A stretch of 64,000 bases of DNA from Phycomyces blakesleeanus NRRL 1555(-) (taxonomy: Eukaryota; Mucoromycota; Mucoromycetes; Mucorales; Phycomycetaceae). The stretch lies in contig NW_017265137.1 in NCBI RefSeq assembly GCF_001638985.1, positions 1,887,054-1,951,053 of the forward strand. The letters are read 5' to 3'. The notes under the pieces are model-generated. The model ran no database searches. It was not told the origin of the DNA and was given only the letters and a program-made list of their open reading frames with translations. Of this stretch, positions 49,419-60,759 are shown in pieces (the first letter of the stretch is position 1; each line of letters opens with the position of its first letter). The position numbers and the translations under genes were made by a program.

Positions 49419-49697
49419 CTACCAGCGTGTAATAATGAGGTAAGGCGTTAGAGCGGGGGGGGGGAGTGGGTAGGAAAAGGGATATATATTTGTTCTTTTA
49501 TTTTCTTATTTGGTAATGTCGACATTAACCTTACCTTCAAAGTTATAAGTTACTTCCAAGGGTCTGATCTTTGAATTGTAGATCTTCTTTACACCAGCAA
49601 TGACCTGAGCATACTCGTCTTCTTCCAAAGAAGCCTTTGACTGTCCTCCTTTGGGTTTTGAGTGTTTGTCTTTTTTATGCTTGAAGGATAACGACAT
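47375..49697 (-). CDS. EHD-family dynamin-like ATPase (EH-domain containing protein)
   Basis: Membrane-remodelling ATPase of endocytic recycling. Six exons (minus): 49535..49697, 49253..49329, 48663..49150, 48333..48558, 47972..48208 and 47375..47800, giving 538 aa (human EHD1 534). The P-loop GQYSTGKT spans residues 76-83 and is split by an intron after Thr80. Then come EPTTDRFVAVM, the switch/G3-type IDTPGILAGDKQ, the G4-type NKSDM, MWSLGKVVQTPEV, a helical stalk, an NPF motif (residues 423-425) in the acidic link RNPFDEEEE, and a C-terminal EH domain whose EF-hand loop DWDEDGYMDLDEF (496-508) has all the usual Ca-binding acidic positions. The domain order is as in animal EHD1-4. Introns hold ATT and AT microsatellites (49153-49190, 49355-49400, 48570-48590). 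It follows a YIPF6-like and a Trs33 gene, making a local trafficking cluster. Confidence 0.95.
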
Positions 49698-50648
49698 GTT
49701 TTTGATTTTTGTTTTCTCTCTTCTTATATTATAAGCGTAAAAAAAATAATTAAAATAAAAGAAGAAGAAGAAGAAGAAGTTGGGCTAAAAAGAAACACAG
49801 TAATATATTAAGAATTAACTGTACAAGATACACACACACAAAATAAAATAAAGTCTGACAAGGTTAAGGGTAAAATAAAATAAGAGAGAGAATGACGTAC
49901 ATGTTAAATAGAGCGATAACTAGGATATACTATAGAATATGTACAGTACAGTACATTATAGTCTACATATACATGCCTATGTCTGTGAGTCTGTGAGTCT
50001 GTATGTCTGTGTGTCTGTGTGTCTGTGTATTTGCAATATCATTAATAGCAATATAAATACATATGTAAAAAGAACCCCCGCTTACCAGTTTGGTTGCTTT
50101 TTCCCTTCTTCTTTTATTTTCATTTTCATGCTAGAAAAATGCTTAAAAATAATACTCCCAGATATTTGGGTATATAATAAACCAACATGGGTTAATATAC
50201 ATACATATATAAATAAGACAGTCGATTTGCTGTTCTTCTTCTTATGCTATGGTCATTAGTATCATAATACAAGGCAGTGTGATATATAAAATAATAGAAT
50301 AATAGAATAATAATAATATTCATCCGGTTTAAATACAAAATTTATTTTTTTTATTTCTGTAGGTTACAGTAACACACACATTCTCGGAAGAAACTTGTCG
50401 ATCGGCTGTATATCCCAAGAAATCTTCGAAGCACTTTTCCCTTTAATCGTGATTTCTAGATATGGTCACTTTACTGCTAATTTTATTTTATTTAATTAAT
50501 TATATATATATTTAGTTTTATTAAGTAAAAGTAAAATAAGGTCGATAATGGGCTGGAATGAAAGGTGAAAGAGAGGGTTTGTATTGACAGAAGACTATGT
50601 ACATTTAATTGATCTTATATATATATATATATATATATATATGTTTGA
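49698..50648. other. intergenic spacer between EHD and lipase genes
   Basis: AT-rich, with GTCTGT repeats (about 49981-50030), AAGAAG runs in the EHD leader (49760-49779) and a TATATA run at 50618-50642. No coding-like frame. Confidence 0.5.
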
Positions 50649-52441
50649 TTAGTGGCCTTGATGGTATAGACGAGTAGCCATTTCAAGATAAAAGGCCTCC
50701 CTGTCAAATGTGCTACTGGAATCTGACTGCCATCGGTATCTAGAATACAGAAAGATTTAATTATATAAAAATAAAATAATTAGAATTAAGGAAATAAATT
50801 GCATATAAACTATAAAATATCTGCATGTGCATCTCTACTTACGGAATACAGCTAAAGAAGCAGAAAAGTATAGAGATGAAGAAATAGAGAAACAATTACA
50901 TAAAGAGTGGTTAGTCTCTTTTTTACAAGGTGTATATCTTTGACGTAAATTATATATAAAATTTACCTTTTTCCACTAAGATCCCAATGATCGGCCTCAA
51001 CAGTCTTGATGTACTTTCCCCACTTGGCGCTCTTGATGCTCACAATTCCATCATTGTCACCTTCCTTGTCTTTGACAATTTGCCATGGAGTACTCAAGAG
51101 AGATGACCAGGCTGGAATCTTTGCTGCAGCACCATACGAGTAGTATTGTACACCCAGATCGTCAGGAGTATTTGGGTTAAAGAATTCTTGACAGTAGTCT
51201 GTAGTCAGATTTCCATATGCTGGTTCATCAAAGTAGTCTATCATTGCCTTTGGTAACAATCCAAGCTTGAGTTTGAGATTTAGTAGCTTTTGGTTCTGAG
51301 TTTGAGTTTGAGTTTGAGATTGAGTTTTGTTTTGGCGGTCAGAAAGAGGTACATGTAAATCATCATCATCATCATTATTATTGTGATGGTGATTATAATA
51401 TGCCATCATGGACGCAGTGGCAAATTCTTCAGTACGTGTGACACTATTTTTCATCGAGACTGTCATTGCGCTTAGGGATCTTTGGTTGCATGGATTTCCT
51501 GGTTTCTGCTCTCCAACTCCTACATGGTCACGAAACCAGTCCATGACTGGTGAGCCTTGGTGAGGAGTGCATATTGTAGTCAGAGAACGAGGTCTGTAAG
51601 GGCGATCTTTGATGTGAGACAAGAGGTACCGACAATCAAGGCCACCCTAGGTTAATAATAATAATGATTTTTTTTTAAAAAATAAATAAATAAAGACAGT
51701 TGATATATTAATATATATATATACGGTGAATTTCCATTTAAATACATATATGTATATTTTATTTACCATTGAGTGGGCAACAAAATTAACATCCTTGTCT
51801 TTCATGATTGCCTTGAGTACCGCATGTAGTTCTTGAGCACGTTCTCGGATACTTCCTGTTTTCGGTACACCTGTGACAATGACCTTTGCTCCAAGTTTTG
51901 CCAGAGCGTCCTCGATACCTTGCCAGTAGTGAAATTGAAGGGCAGGAAATGCATCGGGTCCCCAGAGATCAAATCCGTACAGACCATGGCATAGTACAAT
52001 CGGGGCTCTTGGTGCAACATAATGCGGCGTAACGGGCATATCTAGGCCAGTTACCAAGTTTATATTATCGTTCGGTTTAATAGTCGTCGTTAATATGCTG
52101 TCATCATTTTTATTATTGTTGGTGTCCTTAGTAATGGTGGTGTTTGTGAGTATTGACTGGGAAAAGAAATCCGAGGCAGTGATTGTGTCGAATATAAAGG
52201 TCCCCTTATTTGGTTCTTGTTGTTTTAGACGTCTTGGATAGAGAACCTGACCATTGTTGTTCTTATTGTTCTTAGTTGATGATAGATTATTGTTGTTGTC
52301 GTTGGTTGCTGATGTCTGGAAAGAGAGGAATTTGTGCGGGACTTGTTTTAGGAGTACGGATAATGATGATATGTTGGAGCTACTTGACACAAGAGCAGTC
52401 TGAAGATAGTTGTAAAATACACAGAATGAGATTGCAACCAT
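50649..52441 (-). CDS. alpha/beta-hydrolase triacylglycerol lipase
   Basis: Ester-bond hydrolase, probably a lipase. Exons (minus): 51767..52441, 50967..51646, 50843..50851 (a 9-nt microexon) and 50649..50739, giving 484 aa. Skipping the microexon also keeps the frame (481 aa). The N-terminus has a hydrophobic segment (residues 3-18) that may be a signal or anchor, then an Asn/Ser/Thr-rich stretch to about 145. The catalytic part has the oxyanion-hole motif VLCHGLYGFD, the nucleophile elbow AHSMGG (Ser224, split by an intron), a likely acid in GDNDGIVSIKSAKWG and the His in EADHWDLSG. An insertion of about 50 residues in the lid/cap area has His/Asn/Asp runs and QTQTQTQ repeats, and looks disordered. 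The family resembles fungal and bacterial triacylglycerol lipases with an NDG-[IL]-V-S motif. The substrate cannot be told from the sequence. Confidence 0.88.
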
Positions 52442-53606
52442 ATTTTGTATGTATAACTGTATATGTTTGTAGGAAGAAGTATAGGTAGAAGAAGTAAAAG
52501 AAGTAGGAGAAAGAAAGAGTCAAATCAAATGAACGAACAAACAAAGTAAGCAAGTTAATAGACTGATGATTATTCTTATTCTTTTTCCAAACACATTAAA
52601 AAAAAATAATTGCATAAGAATTCATACATACATATAATATAAAATATATAATATAAAATATTTATATATGGGGGAAAGATCAGAAAATTTGTAATCTGTG
52701 TTTGAATTAAGAATATTTATCATGTCCTTTAATATATATATATTTTTTTACCCCAATTCCCCTCTGAATGGCTCTATTTTTTTTTTCTTATTGAACCAAA
52801 AAAAGGAACAAAAATAATTACACTGCTGTTAATGTATCTGCTGCTTGTTACAAGTAATACTTTCTTTACTTAATGAAACACTAACAAGAAGTATATTTTT
52901 TTATATTTTTATATATTTCACAACGTGCTTTATCATGTGAGGGTTGTGTTATGTGTGTGTGTGTGCTTGTCCTGCCATACATTCATTTGCTGAGAGTCGA
53001 CCAAAGAAAGAAAGGAAAAAAAAAATGCAAGAAAGATTAGAATGAGAATAACAATGAACAAATCAAAATCAAGGCACAAATCCCCAGTGAATATTCCCTC
53101 AGCCTTATTGGCTCCCAATCATTCTTACTTCATTTTTTCCCACCAAAAAAATATAAAAATAAATAGCCAAATATAATAATATTATGATATTATATTGTGT
53201 ATTGTGAGTGTGAAAAAAAAAACAGTTTGGCTTGTTTTTGACCATTTGAATAAAAACCTGGGCAACGTGAATGATTTTTATTGGATAAAGATCAATTTTC
53301 AGTCTTTTTTATTTTATTTCATTTCACGGATGTCAATTTGCCAAGCATTGTACCATGAGTATTTAAAATATATATATAAAATATTGACTTGAGTAACGAA
53401 TAATTATTGACAGCACACAGCACAGAAAGAGATAATCTATCAATACAATACAATACAGTCTAGTCACATTTGTTCAGTCACAGAACACACACTCACAATA
53501 ATAAAATTCAAATAAATAAATAGAAAAAAAAAAACAATTATTATTTATTCGCTATATAAAAAAAATAGATTCATTTTCATTTATTTAATTGATTGGGAGC
53601 CCCCCC
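52442..53606. other. intergenic spacer between lipase and U2 snRNA
   Basis: AT-rich, with no coding-like frame. It includes the lipase promoter side and short TATA-type runs. Confidence 0.5.
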
Positions 53607-53794
53607 TCGGCGTCACATTGCAACAGTGTAAAGCAAAGGACACCTGTGGATTCTAGAGATGGCAAGCCAGAGCTCTAGATTCCGGGCGCAGAAAAATTAG
53701 ATTAACAACAAATGGTACTATGTACCAAGTTATAGTTGTTAAACTATAAAGAACAGATACTACACTTGATCTTAGCCAAAAGGCCTGAGAGGAT
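53607..53794 (-). ncRNA. U2 spliceosomal snRNA
   Basis: The minus strand from 53794 reads ATCCTCTCAGGCCTTTTGGC, then TAAGATCAAGTGTAGTATCTG, the highly conserved U2 5' half. It includes GTAGTA, which pairs with the intron branch-point sequence, and the U2/U6 helix regions. A stem II region, an Sm-site-like AATTTTTCTG and a 3' stem-loop (GGTGTC...GACGCC enclosing a TGTTGCA loop, the expected U2B'' binding sequence) follow. The length of about 188 nt equals the common metazoan size and is far shorter than the S. cerevisiae U2. The 3' end is placed after the GACGCC stem and is approximate. Confidence 0.95.
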
Positions 53795-53824
53795 GCGGTT
53801 TCATGAGTCCCCAAGATTGCTGCC

Positions 53825-53832
53825 TTTTTATA
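53825..53832 (-). promoter_or_regulatory. TATA box of the U2 snRNA gene
   Basis: On the minus strand TATAAAAA lies 31-38 bp before the U2 5' end, the spacing expected for an snRNA or RNA polymerase II TATA element. Confidence 0.55.
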
Positions 53833-55364
53833 CTTTTTTTTTCAATTTTTTTTTAATTAGCTGAGTTTATATTATATTATTTTATATTACAATAAATTTA
53901 TATAAATATATATATATTTTTAAAAAAAAAGTGACTTTCATATTTTATATGGTTTTTTGTACGTCACTTTCAAAATTCTATTTTTGTTATTACTATTATT
54001 GCTGGACATTTAAAGAAATATAAAAAAGGAGTGGGGGAGGGGAGGATGGACTTGGACAATAGAACAATAATAGTAGTTAAAAAAGAAAGTACGATTTACA
54101 AGTGTCTATAATATAAATTATTAGGATTACTTTAGAATGAAATGTGTACATTGTGATTTTTAATAATATTTTATTTTTATTTATTTTGTGGTTGAAATAC
54201 AAAGGGTGAATAGAGAGAGAGGGGAAGAAAGTTGGGGTGGTCAATTAACCAAGATGGAAATTCTTAAACTAAATAATTAATAATATATATAAAAGGTTGA
54301 AATTAATTCCATCCAATAAAATCAATCTAAAAATCGTCCCTTTTGCATTGAACCAAAAAATAAAACACAATTATTGTTAGTATTATTCTTGACTTTTTGA
54401 TATGGACCACCATGAACACCAAAATCACCTGATTTAATAGTAATATAGAAGAAATTCCCCCATTACTGTTTCAGTTACTGTCACAGTTATTCTTACTGAT
54501 ATATTGTTACTGCTAGCTACCATTCCCTTTCTTTCTTTTCCATATCAAAGCCTCAAAGCTTGGTATTAAAGTAGTTAAAAAACAGTACATTTATTATTGC
54601 TATTATATATATGAAGGGTTTTTTTTGGGAATTTCAGTTTTAAGGAAGAAAATGAAAAGAAAAGAAAAAACCCCATACTATATACTAAACAAACAAACAA
54701 GGTATTTTGACTCATTTGTGTACATGTCTTTATAGAAAACAATAAGTTTTTTTTTTCACCTTGTTCTTTATACTACCATTGAATGACAAAGCGACCAATA
54801 CACAAACATATATAAGAAATTTATTTCCTTTTGTACATGACTTCATTGAAAGAAAATCAACTGAACAGCATTTTCTTATACTGCTATTATCAAGCCAAGC
54901 CTTACTCCTCTACAAATATATATACATATGATCTGAAATGTTGATTTGTATAAAGAGACCCAAATTTGTTGTAGAATTCACATCACCATAAATTCGTTTT
55001 TTTTTCTACCACATTTTCTTTAAAGGATTGTATAATTACCGAATAAAATTATTTTTGCGATTGAATTTACCAAAACATATCTATAGTAGGTTAAGGACCA
55101 TTGGTTAGGGAAGTTGGATCAGGAAATTTCTCTGGAATTCGACCTTAATTTTCTTCTTCTTACATTATATGTATACATATACCGGCCTAAACACACTAAA
55201 TGAGTAAAAATAATAGAAGGCTCTCAAAGAATGTCTCTTGATTTGTATTAAATAAGCAAGTAAATGTCATTATTCTGTAAAACCACAATCATGCAAAGTG
55301 TCTAGTCAATTTATTGTGTAGGATTCATTTAATAAAATAAAAAGTAGAATAGAGTTGAGCTAGG
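53833..55364. other. AT-rich intergenic region upstream of RPA34 gene
   Basis: About 1.5 kb without a recognised gene or RNA. Only short homopolymers are seen. Confidence 0.5.
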
Positions 55365-55372
55365 CACGTGAC
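55365..55372. promoter_or_regulatory. CACGTGAC E-box upstream of RPA34
   Basis: CACGTGAC lies about 100 bp before the RPA34 start codon. It is the same core as upstream of the SAHH, Trs33 and right-end C2H2 genes. Motif only. Confidence 0.3.
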
Positions 55373-55471
55373 TGCTATTTTCAATGGAACAAACCTTTTT
55401 CCAAAAAAAAAAAGAAGTAGAAGAGAAACCAAAAAAAAAAATAGAATCTCAATTGGAATCTACCCATTACA

Positions 55472-56501
55472 ATGTCAGAAGTAAAGGCCACCCAGAATAC
55501 GTAATAAAACATGGAAATAAATAAATAAAGAAAAAAAAGACAAAGGTTTTTCAGAAAATAATACTAATTCATATTATATATATAGAGATTTCGAAGGATT
55601 TACTTCCTCCAAATCAAAGTATCCTACTGAATACGACGCAGAATTACTTAATGACGACGACAAGGAGATTTGGTTGATTCGTGTACCAGAGAGCGTACGT
55701 AGAATATTACCTTGACTCTCTTTATAAAAAAAAAAGGCCCTCGCAACAATAGTAATAATAGTAATAATAACAACAGTCTATACCTTTTAGTTTACCCCTA
55801 AAGATCTCACAGAAATCAAGATTACCAAGCCAGTAGAATCATCACACACATCAATCGGAAAACTGACAAAGAAAGATGAAACCTTTGCCTTGTATCGTGT
55901 ACCAGAAACAACCGAGGATAAAGCCAAGAACAGTGACGATGAAGACGAGGAAGACGACGAGGAAGGCAAGAATGATTTTGGGATCAGTGGACAAGAAATG
56001 GCAGGTTTCCAGTGCTTATTGCCTTCTAGAGATCATTACGGAAAGCTCGTTTATGGTGCGTACAAAAAAAAGGAACCAAAACTATAAACAATTCATGCTT
56101 ATATATGTATTTATATCTAACCAAAAAAATATTATGCTGTTAAACTATGTATTGTATATATGTATGTATGTTTGTTTGTTTGCTTGTTCGTGTGGTGCTA
56201 GCTCCCAAGACTTTCAAGCACAATTTGATCCTGACCAGAGAAGTCGAGATTCCTGATTCCGAAAAGATCGCAGAAACTATCCGTGACACACCCTTGGGAA
56301 AGAGACAACAACCTGAAGGTCTTAAGATGAGATTTAAGCCCTACGGATTTGACACAGGTAACAATTCAATCCAATTCAACTCTATGAAACTAAATTCATT
56401 AACAAATAATAACAAATTGATTTATTATAGGTGCTGCAAAAGTGTCGGATGAGGAACCTGAGAAGAAGAAAGTAAAGAAGGAAAAGAAGGAAAAGAAGTA
56501 A
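55472..56501 (+). CDS. RPA34: RNA polymerase I subunit RPA34 (A34.5 / POLR1G family)
   Basis: Part of the A49-A34.5 TFIIF-like module of RNA polymerase I, which makes rRNA in the nucleolus. Five exons, 55472..55500, 55586..55694, 55791..56055, 56202..56357 and 56431..56501, give 209 aa. All introns are GT-AG and in phase. The N-terminal part has KEIWLIRVPE and FTPKDLTEIKI, then IGKLTKKDETFALYRV, an acidic linker (DDEDEEDDEE) and CLLPSRDHYGKLVY. The C-terminal part has KHNLILTREVEIPDS, QQPEGLKMRFKPYGFDTG and a Lys/Glu tail (KKKVKKEKKEKK) like the basic tails of this family. The family is fast-evolving, so the assignment rests on domain order, the WLIRVP and LKMRFKPYG motifs and length. Confidence 0.75.
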
Positions 56502-58798
56502 AAGTAGAAGTAGAAGTAGAAATAGAAGATGTAGTATATATATATGTATATTCGCAAAAATTATTATTATTTTCTTTAAAAATAAAATAAAAAAAAATAA
56601 AATAAAGCAAATAAAAATTAAAATCAAATTAAAATTAGAATTAAAATTAAAAAATTAAAAAATTAAAAAGATTAAAATTAGAATTAGAATTAAAAAGTTA
56701 AAAAAAATTAAAAAATTAAAAAAATTAAAAATGACAGATATATTCAATATATTAATTATAACAATTAAACTGAATAAAACGGATTTACTTTTGAGTGCTT
56801 TATACTTTATTCAAAGCTATTATAATTATTGTAAACCCCAGCCCCCCCCTTTTTTTTTATATTTTTAAAAAGAAACAAATTTCATACACCCAAAGAATTC
56901 ACATTCGATACAAATGTCTTGAAAGGCACACCCAAACACAGACACAAACACAAAATAAACGATCATACTAAAGAATAAACCTCAAAACTATTCTTCTTAG
57001 CAGCAAATATTCTTTTTCTTTAAAATTTACTTTTCGCTGTATTTCTGCATTGAAGTAAATGGAGCAATAATATTGAGTTTACTTTTGATATACATATATT
57101 CAATGGCTGTATATAGAAAGCATATGCTGTGAAGAAAATAAATAAAAGTTAACAGTTAAAGAATATGCATCATGCCCTGATTTTGCAGGGATACTTAAGA
57201 GGTTAGAGTAAAGGTGGGTTTTTGATTAAAAGCTTATATTTTCTATCCTACTTTAATTTATGTTTCAATATCAACTTTCTTATTTTCTTATATGGACTGT
57301 ATCACTCTATAATATATTTCAAACTATATAGCTAGTTTGATTTCATGCAAGAATCACTATACTTTTTTTTTCTATTCAAGAAATAATAAATACTATGTGT
57401 AGAAAATAGTGTAGAAACAGAAAGGCCGAGTAAAGAGAAAACAGGAAAAAAAAAGACTTATAAACTAGACTCTGGGTCAAAGAATGATGCTTTTATCAAG
57501 AAGAGAAAAAGGAAGAGAAAGCGGCATATATACATAGCACTAGAGATAATAAGTAGCTTTAAAATATCTATAATACTTCTTTAAATAAATATTTTAATGA
57601 TTTCAATAGGATTTCAAAGAAATATGACCTACAGAAACATATACATACTACAATGCCCAAAAAAATATATTCAATAACTTGTTTATTTACTTGTAATTGT
57701 ACTGTTACATTGATAAAATTAAACTTTTGTATTTAGACATAATTTTATAAAGAATAAGCCATACAAGCTAAGGTGTTTATATATACACTATAATGATAGT
57801 ATTTTAGTCAATCAAGGATAAGAAGGAATGCTATGTTTGTAGTCTACAAACTATATTGCATAGCTCAAGTAATAATAATAGACAATGCCTTTTGAGAACT
57901 AGTAAAATATTAACTTATTTAATAAACATATGCTATTAATCACTAGTTATTTATTATACTCAACACATGCTCTCAAAATTATATTAACTAATGTGTAAAT
58001 AACATCAATACTGAGTTATATCAACTTTCATGGATACTATATAAAACTAACGAGAGAGTGTCCAAAACGTAAGAAAAAAGTATCATATTTAAGCACCACT
58101 TCTTTGTATATGAGAACAGAGTCGCAGTATTTGTTATGTGTTATGGGAAAGAGCATTTTTCTTTTAAAAGAAAAAGTTAATTTGAGGTACAGGAGAAAAG
58201 AAAACATTTGCTAAGAGAAGGCTAACTAAGATTTACTTATTGACCAAAAAGTTAGTGAAAGAGACATTGTCGAAAACGGACCGTCAGTGGGAGGGAGATG
58301 TATTGCTTGAGGTATACTTCTTGAAGCTTATGCCGACTACAGCGACAGGGTATATGAGGGCCTGATAGGAATATTTAGCATAATGATAGCATTATGAACA
58401 TTGAGTTTGATAGATTGGTGACTGAAATCTTGGGATCAAATTTGGGCCCAAACCTTTCATTTTAGTATATATTGGTAGAGAAAGCAAAGTGGGAATTCAA
58501 GACTAGAATTATATATATTAGACATTGTGCTAATGTGATTGTAAACGGGATGAGAAAGTATAATAATTTTCAACAGGTCAACTTCTTGTGCAGAACACAG
58601 GACCATAAGCTACGAACGTTTTAGTGGATGGGCAAGGAGTAGAAAATTTCCATCATTTATAAGAGATGAAGAGAGAAGCTGAAGCAGAAGATCTTGTTAG
58701 GATTTAGAAAGGTATTACGGTTTCTTTGGGCTGTCAATTGGTCAAACTGTGAGTATCTTATACAGGAAACCTTGAGTGAGTTGTGGCGAAATTAACAG
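56502..58798. other. AT-rich region, gene-free
   Basis: Starts with AAAATTA repeats (56600-56735). No intact gene is seen. The right-hand part (from about 58250) is less AT-rich and may hold further decayed LINE sequence of the minus-strand copy next to it. Confidence 0.45.
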
Positions 58799-59560
58799 CT
58801 AAAAAAAACCTCCCAGGTTCTGTCTAATAGTACGCTCACCATAGTTTATTAAACATAGATATCGACTACTGTTGTTATACACAAGAACGGTTCTGACTAT
58901 AAGGTTACGCAAATTTTGTGGGTCTATATTGAGGAAATCAGAAAATATGATCACACCCAATATGAATAGTGTGAGCCATGTGCGCCATGTGCGCCATGTG
59001 AGCCATGTGGGGGTGCTGAATAAAAAGCCTCGATGAACAGTATCCATGACGGAAAATAGTGCGCGGAAAACAGTAAGAATTATCCAAACAAGGGAATAAT
59101 AGTGGGAGGTGCGGGTCACTGCTGTCGTGCTGAGGTATCAGGGTGTAATTTATCCAGGGTGGGACGAAATACTCTGCTATATTTGGTTCTAGGATATAAT
59201 CAAGCCATCCGATCTGACGTGTCTTCTGTCCCATTTGAAGCTTTATAACACCCAATTCGACAGCCAAAATTGAAGTGCACAGGGAAACCAGCTTAGCTAT
59301 CGGAAACATGTTCTTGCAGAGAGACTGACCCATACGATTCCGAAGAGTGTCAAAGAAGTATTCAAGCATAGGCATTGACTGCAAGAAATGCCAAACTTGG
59401 GATAGGATTAAAGTGTTAAGAACAGTTACTCTTCCTAATGCCAGCAAAGAGCATTGTGAGTAAATGTGGTATTCTGTGGCTACTGTCCTCAGGATTTTTT
59501 TTACAAAAGTCGTTACATTTTCCGAGTAAAAATACCAACGGAAATCCAAGTTAAGAGAAA
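58799..59560 (-). mobile_element. LINE ORF2 fragment (C-terminal to reverse transcriptase)
   Basis: The minus-strand frame 58938-59549 reads CSLLALGRVTVLNTLILSQVW, then HFLQSMPMLEYFFDTLRNRM. This matches the region after the reverse transcriptase in LINE ORF2 proteins (consensus-like RGRATVLNTLILSKLWHVLR). A second frame continues to 58799. The reverse transcriptase core and endonuclease are absent, so it is a 5'-truncated or decayed copy. It is on the opposite strand to the 10-18 kb LINE pieces. Confidence 0.6.
58971..59008. repeat. 9-bp tandem repeat inside the LINE fragment
   Basis: Four GTG[AC]GCCAT units in tandem. On the minus strand they encode repeated HMA residues, so the expansion arose inside the LINE frame. 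Confidence 0.75.
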
Positions 59561-60759
59561 GCTGAGGTAAAGGTACGGTTATACCAAGCTACAATACTAT
59601 TCAGGCTCAAATATGAGCGCCACGGTAGCGTGGGAGTACCTGAAAAGTGAAAACGATAGCGTTTTATCTTACACCAGAGAATATGGACAGTTTTTTTTAA
59701 TGGTTGGTTTAAGATGCGATGACTATAAATTGAATTAATAAAGATCCTCGGGTCCTTGATATTGAAGCTCTAAAATAATTTGATATGTTTTTTTTTCTGA
59801 ATCCCATAAAATGTTAGGATGTTTTCAAACCTTCAAAAGGATATCAGGACTTACTAAGAGGAAGGGGAGAAAGGATAATAAAATTGGTTCGGCTTTCAAA
59901 GAACTAACAATTGGAACAAATAAAAAAACATATTCAAATCTTACCGAGTAAATTTTGCCGATTTCAATGTCTTTCGCCATTAAAGTTGCTTATACGTATA
60001 CAGACACACGCATATTAAGCTTCTGTACATCATACGCAGAATCCACAATTTTTTTTTCTTTATTTCTGATTGTCGATAATTCTCGTCTTGTTTGGTGATT
60101 TTCTTGCCTACTACATTTATGTAGAATATCATACTTCTCCCAAAAGTTATCTTTTTTATCTACATATCTGTAATACACAAGACCGGAGATTATCCATTGA
60201 CATTGATGGTAAATGTTGAGATTATCATAAAAATGCACGCTTTTCTTTTTGTTAATATTCTGATGAATTTATAGTTGAATTATAAAATTGATATTTAATT
60301 AACATAACATAACATAATAAAAAACAAAACAAGGCTATGTTTGGTTTTCAAATAGAGATAGAGATAGATATGTACATATGTATGTATATGTGGAGGGCTT
60401 AAAAAAAGTAGGTTCTTATAATTAACAGCCTTACACAAGAATCGAATCTTGATTTGTGTTCAATACACAAGGCTTTATTTATCAAGCTTTTCCTTCTTCT
60501 TTTGTTTTGGGCATTATCAGAGGATATTTGCGCTCCTTATCTCCTTTTTTGTGAATATGGATATAATCTCAGAAAACTGTGCTCTCATCTAAAGTTGGTT
60601 TCCATTTTAGGAAACAAAGATCAGATCCAGTCCTACTCCGCCATCTGTATTCTGTTGCATTTCAAGCAATATTTAAAATAATCTGTTTGCAGACTTCTTT
60701 ATTCTACAATCTCTTTCTCTTTATCTCTTTTTTTTTTAATACCTACAATAATAACAATA
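59561..60759. other. intergenic spacer before the PQ-loop transporter gene
   Basis: No recognised gene. Contains ATAACATAACATA (60300-60316) and GATAGA/TATGTA runs (about 60355-60390). An 82-codon minus frame at 59990-60238 is unassigned. Confidence 0.45.

Noticed and set aside
59990..60238. 82-codon minus frame
   Set aside because: Isolated, no motif, no supporting splice sites.
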